Source: Bifidobacterium tibiigranuli
GTDB lineage: Bacteria > Actinomycetota > Actinomycetes > Actinomycetales > Bifidobacteriaceae
Direction of reading: 5' to 3'
Length of the DNA: 64,000 nucleotides
Assembly: GCF_009371885.1 (NCBI RefSeq)
Contig: NZ_QLZA01000009.1
Coordinates: 62,001 to 126,000 of the forward strand
A program made the position numbers and the translations under genes. Shown here one piece after another: positions 33,206 to 43,507 of this stretch; within the stretch, counting starts at the first letter, position 1, and every line of letters starts with the position of its first letter. The notes below the pieces were generated by a model that searched no databases, had not been told where the DNA came from, and saw only the letters and a list, made by a program, of their open reading frames with translations.

Positions 33206-34207
33206 ATGGAAACGGAAGATATGCAATCTGCTCAGGCGGCGGCACCGGTGGCGGGTATGCCAGTGCAGGCGAACAGCCCACAGCCACAAGTCGGGCAGCG
33301 CCCAGAAAAAGCCGTGTCGATTCCCTCCGGCACCGTCATCCTTGCCGCGACGCCGATTGGCAATACGGCCGATGCTTCCGCACGGCTGGTCGCGCTGCTG
33401 GAACACGCTGACATCGTCGCGGCGGAGGACACGAGGCGGTTGTACAATCTGGCCAACCGCCTGGGCGTGCATGTGGGCGGCAAAGTCATCGCCTATCACG
33501 ACCACAACGAGCGCAACAAGGCAGACGGGCTGCTCGATCAGGTGGCCGAAGGCGCGAGCGTGCTGGTGGTGTCCGACGCCGGCATGCCGACCATCAATGA
33601 CCCTGGGCTAGCTATCGTCCGACGCGCCATCGAGCGCGGCATTCCGGTGACCTGCGCGCCCGGTCCGAGCGCGGTGCTCGATGCGCTCGCCTTGTCCGGC
33701 CTGCCCACGGACCGCTTCTGCTATGAGGGCTTCGTGCCGCGCAAGCACGCCGAACGCATGCAGCGCCTGCATATGCTGCGTGCCGAGCGGCGCACCATCG
33801 TGTTCTACGAAACCCTGCATCGCATCGTTGAAACGATGGACGATCTGCTGGTTGCCTTCGGCCCTGATCGGCCGATGGCGCTGTGCCGTGAGCTCACCAA
33901 GGACTACGAGGAAATTCGTCGTGGCAGCATCGCAGAGATTCATCAGGGTGTCATCGGCAACCTGCCACGCGGGGAAATCGTGCTCGTCATTGGCGGAGCA
34001 GACGATGAGACGGCCGCGCAGGAGTCTCCCGACGTGCTCAGCATCGATACTTTGGCTGCTCTGGCCGCTGAACGCTCGCAATCCCAAGGCATTCGCGTCA
34101 AGGACGCCATCGCCAAGGTCGTCGCCGAGCACCCGCTGCCGGACGGCTCGCTGGCGAGCCGCAAAGAGGTCTACGCGGCCGTGCTGGCGCTGCGGGATAG
34201 TGAGTAA
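33206..34207 (+). CDS. rsmI: 16S rRNA 2'-O-ribose C1402 methyltransferase RsmI
   Basis: Starting at ATG 33206 gives 333 residues with a 40-residue Gln/Ala/Pro-rich leader; a start further upstream (33032) would overlap the PMT gene. The tetrapyrrole-methylase fold is clear: VILAATPIGNTADASARLVA, then ADIVAAEDTRRLYNLANRLG, VVSDAGMPTINDPG and CAPGPSAVLDALALSGLPTD. It modifies C1402 in the decoding centre together with RsmH. It is followed closely by a convergent LRV gene. Confidence 0.95.
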   Translation: METEDMQSAQAAAPVAGMPVQANSPQPQVGQRPEKAVSIPSGTVILAATPIGNTADASARLVALLEHADIVAAEDTRRLYNLANRLGVHVGGKVIAYHDHNERNKADGLLDQVAEGASVLVVSDAGMPTINDPGLAIVRRAIERGIPVTCAPGPSAVLDALALSGLPTDRFCYEGFVPRKHAERMQRLHMLRAERRTIVFYETLHRIVETMDDLLVAFGPDRPMALCRELTKDYEEIRRGSIAEIHQGVIGNLPRGEIVLVIGGADDETAAQESPDVLSIDTLAALAAERSQSQGIRVKDAIAKVVAEHPLPDGSLASRKEVYAAVLALRDSE

Positions 34208-34236
34208 ATAGACGGGGCCGTTCAATCGGTTGAGCG

Positions 34237-34641
34237 CTACTCCTTGTGTTCCGTCGATTCGAAGAACACCTCGAAGGCTTCGTTGACTCCTGGGCCACCG
34301 GATTGCGCCACGTATTCGAGCAGCAGCGCGTCGGCGTGGGGGTTGGCTACGAGCCAGCGGCGCAATTCGGGGGCTTCGCGCGCGATATGCCATAGAATCT
34401 CCGCGTCTGCCGTTTCGCATGCGAGTAACGGCGTCAAGGCAAGCGGCGGAGGCGGAGGAACGTGGCGGCATGCGGCAGTAGGGCTGACTGCGCCGCCGCC
34501 CCCAGCTCCAGTGCTGTGAGCCGCATCGCTTCCGAGCCGTCCAAGCCGCCCGAGCCGATGGGTTGCGGTTATGGCTGCTGCGCCAGCGCTACCCAATAGC
34601 GAATGCAAGCGTCGTCGGCTTCGCGTTCTTCCATGAATCAT
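34237..34641 (-). CDS. Variant leucine-rich-repeat (LRV) protein
   Basis: The C-terminal 65 residues match the LRV domain found in many actinobacterial proteins: LLACETADAEILWHIAREAP, then ELRRWLVANPHADALLLEYV, then GGPGVNEAFEVFF. From ATG 34641 the protein has 134 residues with an N-terminal low-complexity Pro/Gly stretch. The frame continues upstream, but there it lies in the shadow of the AbiEi-like gene. LRV domains are usually parts of larger proteins; this is a small, single-domain case. Coding status rests on the domain match. Confidence 0.55.
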   Translation of the reverse strand: MIHGRTRSRRRLHSLLGSAGAAAITATHRLGRLGRLGSDAAHSTGAGGGGAVSPTAACRHVPPPPPLALTPLLACETADAEILWHIAREAPELRRWLVANPHADALLLEYVAQSGGPGVNEAFEVFFESTEHKE

Positions 34642-34670
34642 TGATGCGCTTTCGTTGCCCAAGGCCACGT

Positions 34671-35390
34671 TCAGAAGCAATGCTCGATGATGCGGAAGAA
34701 CTGCTTCGCGCGGGGCGAGTTCTGCCAGAAGCGGTTGGCCGCCAGAATATCCAGGCAGTCCGTGGGGCGGAATCCATACGTTTCCATAAGCGCGCAGACT
34801 GTCTCGTTGGCGTAGATCTCGCCCGCCTCCTCCTCGCTGAGCAGTGCGATATCGCATGCGGTGCGCTGCGGCGTGGTGATGTGCAGATCGCCTATCGAGG
34901 TGAGATGCCCCTGCGGTGCATTGCGGTTGAACACGCGGATTTTGCGACCATAGGTCAGCGTACGGAAATGCGACGTCGAAACGATGTCGATGGTTTTGGG
35001 GAACTCGCCGCCCAGCCACACCCATGCGGCGGTCACAGCGCAGCAGACCGTGCCGTAGGGCGCGACCGAGTGGATGATGGCGCCGCGACCGTAGAGCGTG
35101 TTGGCGTCTTCGGTCCGGTAGGCGCTGGCGTTGTCGAGCTTGCGCACGGCCCCGACGAACGCGAGACGATGCAGAATCATCGGTCCGGGGAGATCCCGAG
35201 CTTTCAAAACCGTAGGCGGCGCATGGGATGGCATATGGGAAGGCATGTTTGGCGGCGCGTAAGTCGGCGCGCGCGACACGGATGCCGCTGCCGTTGACAG
35301 GGCTGCGACAGAGGGCAGTGCGGCAGGGGACAAGGCAGAAGAGGACAGGGCTGTGCGTACTGTCTTCGCGGGTGAAATCGTTGCGTATAT
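34671..35390 (-). CDS. AbiEi-family antitoxin-like protein
   Basis: The body from about residue 85 resembles type IV AbiEi proteins (SVAPYGTVCCAVTAAWVWLG, then TIDIVSTSHFRTLTYGRKIR, LHITTPQRTACDIALLSEE). The frame runs further upstream (to 35519), but no start has a clear ribosome site. ATG 35390 is chosen because it gives a plausible N-terminus; MWRCYRR at 35414 is an alternative. No toxin partner is adjacent. It is the second AbiEi-like gene in the window. Confidence 0.65.
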   Translation of the reverse strand: MYATISPAKTVRTALSSSALSPAALPSVAALSTAAASVSRAPTYAPPNMPSHMPSHAPPTVLKARDLPGPMILHRLAFVGAVRKLDNASAYRTEDANTLYGRGAIIHSVAPYGTVCCAVTAAWVWLGGEFPKTIDIVSTSHFRTLTYGRKIRVFNRNAPQGHLTSIGDLHITTPQRTACDIALLSEEEAGEIYANETVCALMETYGFRPTDCLDILAANRFWQNSPRAKQFFRIIEHCF

Positions 35391-35563
35391 CATGAGGCGA
35401 CGGTAACAGCGCCACATGCGGCCCATGCGCCCGAGCCGCAATAATGTGAATATGTGGATAACTCCCCAAAGGCACCCTTCCGATGTGCATAAGTCCGTAT
35501 ATAAGTCTGGGACAACCAAGGGAAAGGCACGGCTGTCCCCGCTGGGCCAGATAATCGTGCATT

Positions 35564-37453
35564 ATGAGTCATATTATGGTGAATGTCGCCTGGCCGTATG
35601 CCAACGGCCCCCGTCATATCGGCCACGTCGCTGGCTTCGGCGTGCCTTCGGACGTTTACGCGCGCTATGAGCGCATGAAGGGCAACGACGTGCTGATGGT
35701 GTCGGGCACCGACGAGCACGGCACCCCGATTCTGGTCGAGGCCGAGAACGAAGGCGTCAGCGCGCAGCAGCTTGCCGACCGCTACAACCGCGTCATCGCC
35801 AAGGATCTGTGCGACTTGGGGCTGAGCTACGACCTATTCACCCGCACCACGACCGGCAACCACGAGCACGTCGTGCAGGAGATGTTCAAGCAGTGCCTGA
35901 GCAACGGCTACATCTACAAGGGCACGCAGAAGGTCGCGATCTCCCCGTCGACCGGCCGTACGCTGCCCGACCGCTACATCGAAGGCACTTGCCCGATCTG
36001 CGGTGCGGACGGCGCGCGCGGCGACCAGTGCGACAATTGTGGCAACGAACTTGACCCCGACGAGCTGATCAACCCGGTTTCGAAGATCAACGGCGAAACG
36101 CCGCGCTTCGAGGAGACCGAGCACTTCTTCCTCGACCTGCCCGCGCTCGCCGAGGCGAATCTCGCCTGGCTCAAGACGCGCGAAGGTTGGCGCACGAACG
36201 TCATCAACTTCTCGCTCGGCCTGTTCAAAGAGGTGCGCCCGCGCGCCATCACGCGCGACATCGACTGGGGCATCCCCATTCCGGTCGAGGGTTGGATCGA
36301 TAACCCGAACAAGAAGCTCTACGTCTGGTTCGACGCGGTGATCGGCTACTTGTCGGCCTCCATCGAATGGGCGCGGCGGCAGGGCGACCCGCAGGCATGG
36401 CGCGCCTGGTGGAACGATTCCTCGACGCCGGCCTACTACTTCATGGGCAAGGACAACATCACCTTCCACTCGCAGATCTGGCCCTCCGAGATGCTCGCCT
36501 ACAACGGGCAGGGTTCGAAGGATGGCGAGGTCGGCGAACTTGGCCCGCTCAATCTGCCCGAGCAGGTTGTGGCCTCCGAGTTCATGACGATGGAGGGCAA
36601 GAAGTTCAGCTCCTCGCGCGGTATCGTCATCTACGTCAAGGACATTCTCGCCCGCTACCCGGTTGACGCCGTGCGCTACTACATTTCGGTGGCCGGCCCG
36701 GAAAGCTCCGACTCCGACTTCACTTGGTCCGAATTCGTCCGGCACAACAACGAGGAGCTGGCCGCCAGCTGGGGCAACCTCGTCAACCGCGTCACCAACC
36801 TCATCAACAAGAACTTCGCCGCGATACCCGAGCTGGACGAGGACTCGATGACCGAGGAGGATCGGGCGCTCCTGCAGGAGACCGCCGACGCCTTCGACAT
36901 CGTCGGCGGTATGATCGAGCGCCATCGCCAGAAGAACGCGCTGTCCGAGGCGATGCGCGTGGTCGGCGACACCAACAAGTACATCTCATCCACCGAGCCG
37001 TGGAAGATCAAGAACGACGAGAAGCGCCTGGCGACCGTGCTGCATGTGGCCGCGCAGGCCGTATCCGACGCGAACCATCTGCTCGCGCCCTTCCTGCCGC
37101 ATTCCGCGCAAAAGGTCTGGGAGGCGCTGGGCGGCGAGGGCACGTTCTCGCCGCTGCCGCGCATCGAGGAGGTCGAGGATCTCGACAAGCCGGGCTTCAA
37201 CTACCCGATCATCACCGGCGACTACGTGATGGGCGAAACCGTACATCCATGGGTCAGCGAGCCGCTGGTGGCGGGCACGCCGGTGCCCAAGCCGGCCCCC
37301 ATCTTCGCCAAGATCCCCAAGGAGGCCGTCGACGAGGAGCTGGCGCGCTTCGACGCCGAGCTGGCCGAGCGCGAGGCCGCCAAGAAGGCCCGCTTCGAGG
37401 CTGCCAAGGCGCGGCTTGAGGATGGCGGCGCGGGTGCTGCCGCTGGTGAGTAG
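35564..37453 (+). CDS. metG: Methionyl-tRNA synthetase
   Basis: A 629-residue class I synthetase with HIGH near residue 18 ([13 protein letters not shown]) and the KMSKS-equivalent KFSSS near residue 346 ([11 protein letters not shown]). A zinc-binding knuckle lies at about 142-159 ([17 protein letters not shown]). The anticodon-binding helical domain follows, then a charged C-terminal tail with repeated Ala/Glu/Lys but no EMAP-type domain. It has no clear Shine-Dalgarno. Expressed alone, opposite to the AbiEi-like gene upstream; followed by strong hairpins. Confidence 0.97.
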   Translation: MSHIMVNVAWPYANGPRHIGHVAGFGVPSDVYARYERMKGNDVLMVSGTDEHGTPILVEAENEGVSAQQLADRYNRVIAKDLCDLGLSYDLFTRTTTGNHEHVVQEMFKQCLSNGYIYKGTQKVAISPSTGRTLPDRYIEGTCPICGADGARGDQCDNCGNELDPDELINPVSKINGETPRFEETEHFFLDLPALAEANLAWLKTREGWRTNVINFSLGLFKEVRPRAITRDIDWGIPIPVEGWIDNPNKKLYVWFDAVIGYLSASIEWARRQGDPQAWRAWWNDSSTPAYYFMGKDNITFHSQIWPSEMLAYNGQGSKDGEVGELGPLNLPEQVVASEFMTMEGKKFSSSRGIVIYVKDILARYPVDAVRYYISVAGPESSDSDFTWSEFVRHNNEELAASWGNLVNRVTNLINKNFAAIPELDEDSMTEEDRALLQETADAFDIVGGMIERHRQKNALSEAMRVVGDTNKYISSTEPWKIKNDEKRLATVLHVAAQAVSDANHLLAPFLPHSAQKVWEALGGEGTFSPLPRIEEVEDLDKPGFNYPIITGDYVMGETVHPWVSEPLVAGTPVPKPAPIFAKIPKEAVDEELARFDAELAEREAAKKARFEAAKARLEDGGAGAAAGE

Positions 37454-37481
37454 CGGCCGCTGGCTCGCACCATGTGGTGTT

Positions 37482-37592
37482 ATGCCCCTTTCGTGACGCT
37501 GAGCTGAGCTAACAGTCACGAAAGGGGCATTTGACAGCGGACACTGCCCCTTTTGTGACTGTGCGGAGCGGGTTTGCGTCACGAAAGGGGCA
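37482..37592. repeat. Two tandem hairpins sharing GCCCCTTTCGTGAC arms
   Basis: The arm GCCCCTTTCGTGAC or a one-base variant (GCCCCTTTTGTGAC) occurs at 37484-37497 and 37546-37559. Its complement GTCACGAAAGGGGC lies at 37515-37528 and 37578-37591. Each pair makes a 14-16 bp stem with a 17-18 nt loop, and arms can also pair across hairpins. They lie just behind metG and may terminate it. Confidence 0.8.
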
Positions 37593-37727
37593 TTATGCCT
37601 CGGGGGCGCGGCCTTTGTGTTCCAGTAGGCTCGGGCTAAGCGCACGATACATGTTCGTTACACGTTTCACAGGATTCTTTGAGACTCGCCCATCATTCCT
37701 CTAAGAAACGTCGGGTTATATAAGAGT

Positions 37728-37831
37728 TGTCGGCGGGATGGTCGCCGGTGAGGTTCCGAACAAACCCCATAATTGAACCCTTCTTCTCTCTTCTCTGAAC
37801 CCGGCGGCTTCCCTCCGCCGGGTTTCTCTTT
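37728..37831 (+). ncRNA. Candidate orphan small RNA
   Basis: A TATATAAG -10-like box (near 37714-37721) is followed by about 100 nt without a credible ORF and a textbook terminator. This is CCCGGCGG (37800-37807) pairing with CCGCCGGG (37815-37822), followed by TTTCTCTTT. The 5' end is estimated from the -10. I do not recognise the RNA; the terminator cannot serve a nearby plus-strand gene other than metG, 300 bp upstream. Confidence 0.4.
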
Positions 37832-37898
37832 GCTCGGTGTCTTATGCCCTACTGGAACGAATCCGCCGCTGCCCGTGAGCGGCGTCAGTGTCTGTGTA

Positions 37899-39249
37899 TC
37901 ACCGCGTCAAGGGCGATGCGGGATAAGGGAGCAATGTGGCTGTCAAAGGTGCGGATGATGCCAAGGATGTCGAGGGCGCCGCGGCCATTGGCTGATTAGT
38001 GCGGCGCAGGTCTATGCGGGTTGGGCCGTTGAAGCGTCGGACGGACTGCCCGAGCCTGAGATAGCCGGGAACCATGAAGCAGGTGGACGAGATGGCTCGT
38101 GCCTCAGCCGGACGCGAAACCTGCCCGGTTTCACTGGTTTCCCCAGTTCGGCCGGTTCCTTCGGTTTCGTCAGCCGAATCCGCTGCATCTCCCGCACCCC
38201 TCGCTCCTACACCTCCCGCCTCATCTACAACCGCGTACCGCCACGAATCGGTCAAAGGAATCGTGCCGGCGAAGGCCCTGCCGCCAAGCAGATACGAGGT
38301 CGCCTGGGCGGCGGTCTGGATAATGTCGGGCGCGGGCTGCACCCAGGATTGAATCGAGACGGGCATGAGCGCGGTGATGCTCCACCCGCCGAAGCTGGCC
38401 AGAGAGACGTCGCTAGGCACTCGGATGCCCTCGTCTGCAAGCACTTTGGCCAAGGCGAACGCGAGGTAGTCGCTCAATGCGAGTATGGCCGAAGGCCGGT
38501 GGCGCGAGCTGGTGAGCGCGGGGATGGCGTGCGCTCTGATAGTTGTCATGGCCGAGTCGATGTAGTCGCCGTAGTCGATAGGCAGCGCCATCAGTGCAGA
38601 CGTATCGAAGCCTAGGCCATGCGCCGCCAACGCGTCCTTGAACCCCTCGATGCGGTCGTGGTAGTAGGCGCTTCCGTCCGGTTTGCGCTCCGTGAGCACC
38701 ATAATCGATTCGTGCCCGGCGCCGATCAGCGATTCCGTGATGGCTCTGGCCCCGTGGCGGTCGTCGCTCACAATCTGCGGATACCCGGCCGGGGCGTCGT
38801 CGGAGAGAATGAAGAGTATGGGTGCCTTCAAGGCTTCGAGTTGCGAGCTGTCGGCGATCTCGCAAGGGCCGTAGAAGATGAAGATTGCCGGAATTATAGG
38901 CGATTTCGGCGCGGTGAAGCCCCTCGGCGAAGTCCTCTCCATAGGGAATCCTGACCACATGCGGTTCGAGGCCTAGGCGGTTGGTCATCTCGAAGGCGTC
39001 TGCAGACAGGATGCTTGTCCCCGCTATCCCCTGCGTTCGGATGATGAACAGGGCGATTGAGGAATTGCCGACACGTATCGACACGGCATTGCGGTTCGGC
39101 ACATAGCCGCGGTCTTTCGCATAGCGCACGACCTTTGATTTGAGCCCTTTGCCCACGCCCGGCTTGTCGTTGAGCGCTCTCGAAACCGTTGCGGTGCTCA
39201 CCTTGAGCGCCTGCGCTATTTCCTGAATGGTGATGTTGCTGCGGCTCAT
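37899..39249 (-). pseudogene. LacI-family regulator, frameshifted
   Basis: The N-terminal half is in one frame (MSRSNITIQEIAQALKVSTA, HTH of LacI type, ATVSRALNDKPG). The ligand-binding half is in another frame from the FIFYGPCEI segment to the stop at 37899. Alignment with the intact paralogue at 44517-45674 shows the break at about 38891-38897, around TATAATTCCGG, where one extra base shifts the frame. The rest is intact (LSDYLAFALAKVLADEGIRV, SLASFGGW, FMVPGYLRLGQSVR). The C-terminal tail is about 44 residues longer than in the paralogue. It is either a recent pseudogene or a sequencing error. Confidence 0.8.
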
Positions 39250-39279
39250 GCGCCAAGCGCGCGGGCGGCAGGTACATCA

Positions 39280-41682
39280 TTGACTTGCGGGACGGGCGTT
39301 GTGTATGGTGTCAGTCAGATAACATCGGGAAACGAAACGTCAGGCCAGCTGGTTCAATACACTCCGTCGGTTAACAGCGCGAACCCGTCACTGATTGGCA
39401 CGGGCTGGACCGGGCTTCCCAGCGGAGCAGGGCCGAATGGCTTGGGAATCGCTGCTGGTGGTACCGCCGTTTACGCGTACTACAGCAGTAGTTACTCCTC
39501 CACCAGTTATGACGCGCAGATTATCAGTTACGTCCCGAGCACTGGTACTTGGACGACGAGCGGCCTGCCATTTATCAATACCGGGGTCACGTCTGCTCCT
39601 GGCGGTCAAAAGAGAGTCCATTTCGTTACTGGTGCCGTAGACCTGTCGACCGGCGACTACATGCTCAGTGGCTTTGACAGCAGCGGCAAAGCGTATATTT
39701 ATAAATGGACCCCTGGGACTCCTTCAATTGTTTATGTCGGTTCATTCGCTACAGGTATTAATGATTCACTGAACGGTGATATTGCCTTTGATAAGGCTGG
39801 CAACTTGTATGTGCTGGGCAGTGAGGCATTAAATGCATATGGATACCCGACGAATGGGTCATCAGGATGGGGCGGCAACGGCCCTATTACTCAAGCAAGC
39901 ATGAACATCTTCGTGGTGACCGCCGCTCAATTGAACCAGGCTCTGAATAACCCTGGTGGGACAATTGTTGCTTCGAAAGCCACCAGCAAAACTATTTCCT
40001 CGACTTCAGGCTTTAATGGCATCTCCTTCGATGGTGACGGTTCGGTGTGGGTGAGTAGCTCGGCGCAGATCCTGAACTTCAATGCCTCGAATTGGGTTCA
40101 GAACGGTATCGCGAAAGACATTACGAGTTCGAATTCTGATCTCGCAAGCTGCTCATCTCCAGCAACCCTGACCATCCAGAAGAATGTCGCGGGTCGAGCC
40201 GATGTCAGCGACCAATTCACACTTTCGGTTACGAACGCGAATACGGCTATCCAACCAACCACGACGACGGGCAGTGGCACCGGGATCCAGGCCAATCAGA
40301 TTGGGCCGACACCGGTGGTGTCCAACTCGACGTATACCTTCGCTGAATCAATGGCATCCGGCTCTGTCTCGGCTCTAAGCGCCTACAATACGACATGGCA
40401 ATGCACGGCGCCGTCGCCCTATGCGGTGAATGTGAGCGGTACGGGCACGAGCGGCAGCGTGAAGATACCTACTACTGTCGACCCGACGGGTGCAGCTGTC
40501 ACCTGTACCTTCACCAATACCCCGATACCTAAGACTGGTGCGTTGTCGATTACGAAGGCGTTTGATGCTTCGGTGCCGACTGGTGCTGGGGCGCAAACTG
40601 CGAACACGATGTTCAGTGGCACCTATTCATGTGCTTTTAACGGCATACAGAACGCTACTGGCACATGGTCGAGAACCGGCACTGGTGCTGCGACGCTCAC
40701 GCAGGCTTCGGGCGCACTGCCTACGGCCATACCTAATGGGTCGAGTTGTTCTGCGGTCGAGACGCAACCCTCGGCAGGCTCGGCTTCAGGGTTGCCTGCA
40801 AGCTGGGTTTGGGGTACGCCTCAAATTTCAGGGTCTGCAACGATCACTGCTCCGAATACTTCGAACATTACGGTCACAAACAAGGCCACTCAGCAGAAGG
40901 GTGCGCTGGCTATTACCAAGGTGTTTGACTCTTCGGTGCCTTCGGGCGCGACTGGTCCGTTCAGCGGCAAGTACACATGCTCCGGCACTAGCTTGGCGAC
41001 TGCGACGGGTTCGTGGACGGTGAACGGCCAGGGTGCAGCGACGTTGACGGCCGACCAGGGTTCGGCCAGTCCGACGGCGCTTCCTGCCGGCTTGAGCTGC
41101 GCGGTGACGGAGACCTCTCCGGCGTCCGGCTCGACGATGGGTCTTCCCAACAGTTATGTGTGGGGTACGCCGACGATCTCATCGGCGGTGACGATCTCCG
41201 TGGACACGACGAAAACCGTCACGGTCACGAACAAGGCCACGCATGTGATGGGCAGCGTCTCGTGGAACAAGACGGATGAGTCGGGTCATGCGCTGGCGGG
41301 TTCGGAGTGGACCATTACGCCGACCAATCCGTCCGGCGCGCCAATCACGGTGGTCGACAACGGTGTGCATGACGCTGATTCGGTTGCGGGCGCGCTGAAG
41401 GTCACGGGCCTGGATGTGGGCACGTATTCGCTGCAGGAGTCGAAGGCCCCGGCAGGGTATGTGCGTTCGGACAGGACCTATACGTTCACCATTTCCGTGA
41501 GTAGTACGACGGCGACTGTCAATGGCGGAAATGCCATCGAGAACGAGCAACAGACGCCTCCGACACTGCCGTTGACTGGCGGCCTGAGCACGGATGCGTT
41601 CATCATCGGTGGTGGTGGTTTGATTGTCCTTTCTGTGGCTATAGCGTTGATTATGCGACGCAGAAAGGCGGTTCATGTGTGA
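39280..41682 (+). CDS. Pilus tip/surface adhesin (SpaA-type, LPLTG), 5' end missing
   Basis: An 800-residue frame with a TTG start and no signal peptide. The N-terminal 300 residues form a beta-propeller-like region (SGQLVQYTPS, then ISFDGDGSVWVSSSAQ). Three repeats with GALxITKxFDxSVPxG follow, then a SpaA-type domain ending in the ester/isopeptide E-box SLQESKAPAGYVRSD. The end has LPLTG (PTLPLTGGLSTD), a membrane anchor and RRRK. It begins just 30 bp from the LacI pseudogene start, so the signal-peptide portion appears to have been replaced. As written it is probably not exported. It is the presumed tip subunit of the pilus. Confidence 0.8.
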   Translation: MTCGTGVVYGVSQITSGNETSGQLVQYTPSVNSANPSLIGTGWTGLPSGAGPNGLGIAAGGTAVYAYYSSSYSSTSYDAQIISYVPSTGTWTTSGLPFINTGVTSAPGGQKRVHFVTGAVDLSTGDYMLSGFDSSGKAYIYKWTPGTPSIVYVGSFATGINDSLNGDIAFDKAGNLYVLGSEALNAYGYPTNGSSGWGGNGPITQASMNIFVVTAAQLNQALNNPGGTIVASKATSKTISSTSGFNGISFDGDGSVWVSSSAQILNFNASNWVQNGIAKDITSSNSDLASCSSPATLTIQKNVAGRADVSDQFTLSVTNANTAIQPTTTTGSGTGIQANQIGPTPVVSNSTYTFAESMASGSVSALSAYNTTWQCTAPSPYAVNVSGTGTSGSVKIPTTVDPTGAAVTCTFTNTPIPKTGALSITKAFDASVPTGAGAQTANTMFSGTYSCAFNGIQNATGTWSRTGTGAATLTQASGALPTAIPNGSSCSAVETQPSAGSASGLPASWVWGTPQISGSATITAPNTSNITVTNKATQQKGALAITKVFDSSVPSGATGPFSGKYTCSGTSLATATGSWTVNGQGAATLTADQGSASPTALPAGLSCAVTETSPASGSTMGLPNSYVWGTPTISSAVTISVDTTKTVTVTNKATHVMGSVSWNKTDESGHALAGSEWTITPTNPSGAPITVVDNGVHDADSVAGALKVTGLDVGTYSLQESKAPAGYVRSDRTYTFTISVSSTTATVNGGNAIENEQQTPPTLPLTGGLSTDAFIIGGGGLIVLSVAIALIMRRRKAVHV

Positions 41683-41819
41683 TAGACGTCACTTTTCATG
41701 GGTGCCGGTAACCCGGCATCAACATGAGTCTCACAGAGAATTAAATAGTAGATTTTGGCAATTCTGTCAGAAAGATGTAGTACCTGCCAGCAGAGGGGTG
41801 CTAGAAGGAAGGAACACAA

Positions 41820-43430
41820 ATGAGTAACGTAGGGAAAAGCTCGCTGGTGCGCCGTGTTGCGGCTGCCGCCGGTGCGTTGGCTCTGGGTCTTGCCGGCCTG
41901 GCAGGCGCCGCGCTGACGGCGAACGCCGATACGACCGTGCCGGTCACGGGCGTGGGCAATATCGTTGCAGGCACGTCGACGTCGCTGACGATCAACAAGT
42001 ATTCGGGCCTTGAGGCTTCGACTCCTGATGACGGTGCGTTGAACAACAGTATCGATCAGACGACGCATAAGCCGCTTAACGGCGTGCAGTTCACGATCAC
42101 CCCGGTGAGCGCGAAGACCGTCAATGGCACGGCGCAGCCGATCAATCTGGATACTCCCGAGGGCTGGGATCTGATCAGCGGCGTGCAGGCGTCGGACGTG
42201 ACGAAGACGGGCAGCGCGTATACGCAGGACACTGCGAATGCCACGACGGTCACGACCGCGAATGGCGGCGTGGCGAAGGCGACTTTGCCTCATGGCCTGT
42301 ACTTGGTCCAGGAGGGCGATGACACCGGCAACAACGGCATCGTCTCCAAGACTGCTGATTTCCTGGTCACGCTGCCTTTGCCTCATGTCGCGCAGGACGG
42401 CACGACGGACGGTCACTGGATCTACGACGTGAACGTGTATCCGAAGAACCAGCTGCTGGCTGGCCCGGGCAAGACCATCAACTCGGATGCGGATCAGTCC
42501 GCGCTGGGTGTGAAGGTCGGCGACGTGGTCGAGTACACGATCAAGCAGACGGTTCCCGCGCTGAACACGGGCGAGACGTACACTCAGGCGCGTATTTTCG
42601 ATAATCTCAGGACTGATGAGCTGGCGTTCGATTCGCAGGTCTCGGTGCAGCTCAACGGCACGGATCTCGTCGCCGGGGACGATTATGCGCTCACTACTGA
42701 TGCCACTGGCAACGTGAGCTGGGATCTGACTCCTGCGGGTCTTGCTAAGATTCATAAGGATGACGTGATCACGGTCGTGTTCAAGGCCAAGGTTCTCAAG
42801 GTCACTGTGACCGGCGGCATCGCCAACGGCCCGGGCACCGGCAATCCTGGCGAGCCGGGCTACGGCTCCGAGTTCAACCACAAGAGCGTTCCTCCCACTC
42901 AGACCCCGTACACCTACTGGGGCCAGCTTCAGGTGACCAAGGTCGTCAAGGGCAACACGGACCAGAAGCTCGCCAACGCCGAATTCGCGGTTGCTGAGCT
43001 ACCCGCTACCGCCAACGAATGCCCGACTACGGCCCCGGCTGCCGCTGATGCGGTCGCGACCGGTACGTCGGATGCCAACGGCGTCGTGCAGTGGAACTCG
43101 ACTCCGACCAGCCCGCTGGGCCTGTTCGTGGCCAACAGCGACACGGATCCGAACCCTGCCGACTTCCACAAGGATTACTGCCTGTACGAGACCAAGGCCC
43201 CGGCTGGCTACATCCTGAAGGATGCTCCTCAGAAGGTGACGATTACTCCGGGCACGACGCTGACCGCGGGCGCGAATGACATCACGGTCGAGGATGAGCA
43301 GCAGAACCATCCGAACCTGCCGTTGACTGGTGCTGCGGGCACCGTCGTGATGACGCTGGGCGGCATCGCGCTGGTGGCTGCCGGTGGCGCTGCCTACGCG
43401 ATCTCGCGCAAGAAGCAGTCCGCTCGCTGA
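41820..43430 (+). CDS. Major fimbrial shaft pilin (FimA-type)
   Basis: The 536-residue protein has a signal peptide (about residues 1-36, ending ALTANA-DTTV). It has a pilin motif lysine in YDVNVYPKNQ, the polymerisation site, and a central D2-type domain. A C-terminal SpaA/CNA-like domain has the E-box YETKAPAGYIL, followed by the LPLTG sorting signal, hydrophobic span and RKKQSAR. AAGGAAGG precedes the ATG by 9 nt. The class C sortase at 46533 would polymerise it into a pilus on the wall. A strong hairpin terminator follows at 43508. Confidence 0.92.
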   Translation: MSNVGKSSLVRRVAAAAGALALGLAGLAGAALTANADTTVPVTGVGNIVAGTSTSLTINKYSGLEASTPDDGALNNSIDQTTHKPLNGVQFTITPVSAKTVNGTAQPINLDTPEGWDLISGVQASDVTKTGSAYTQDTANATTVTTANGGVAKATLPHGLYLVQEGDDTGNNGIVSKTADFLVTLPLPHVAQDGTTDGHWIYDVNVYPKNQLLAGPGKTINSDADQSALGVKVGDVVEYTIKQTVPALNTGETYTQARIFDNLRTDELAFDSQVSVQLNGTDLVAGDDYALTTDATGNVSWDLTPAGLAKIHKDDVITVVFKAKVLKVTVTGGIANGPGTGNPGEPGYGSEFNHKSVPPTQTPYTYWGQLQVTKVVKGNTDQKLANAEFAVAELPATANECPTTAPAAADAVATGTSDANGVVQWNSTPTSPLGLFVANSDTDPNPADFHKDYCLYETKAPAGYILKDAPQKVTITPGTTLTAGANDITVEDEQQNHPNLPLTGAAGTVVMTLGGIALVAAGGAAYAISRKKQSAR

Positions 43431-43507
43431 ATGCGGAGTTGCTGACTAGCAGATACGGTCCTCTCTCCTGTTCAGACGGCTAATCGCCTGAATAGGACCT
43501 GGGCTAA

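Noticed and set aside
34237..35562. 441-residue minus-strand frame spanning the LRV and AbiEi regions
   Set aside because: Its first two-thirds shadow the AbiEi-like gene; only the C-terminal 134 residues carry a real domain.
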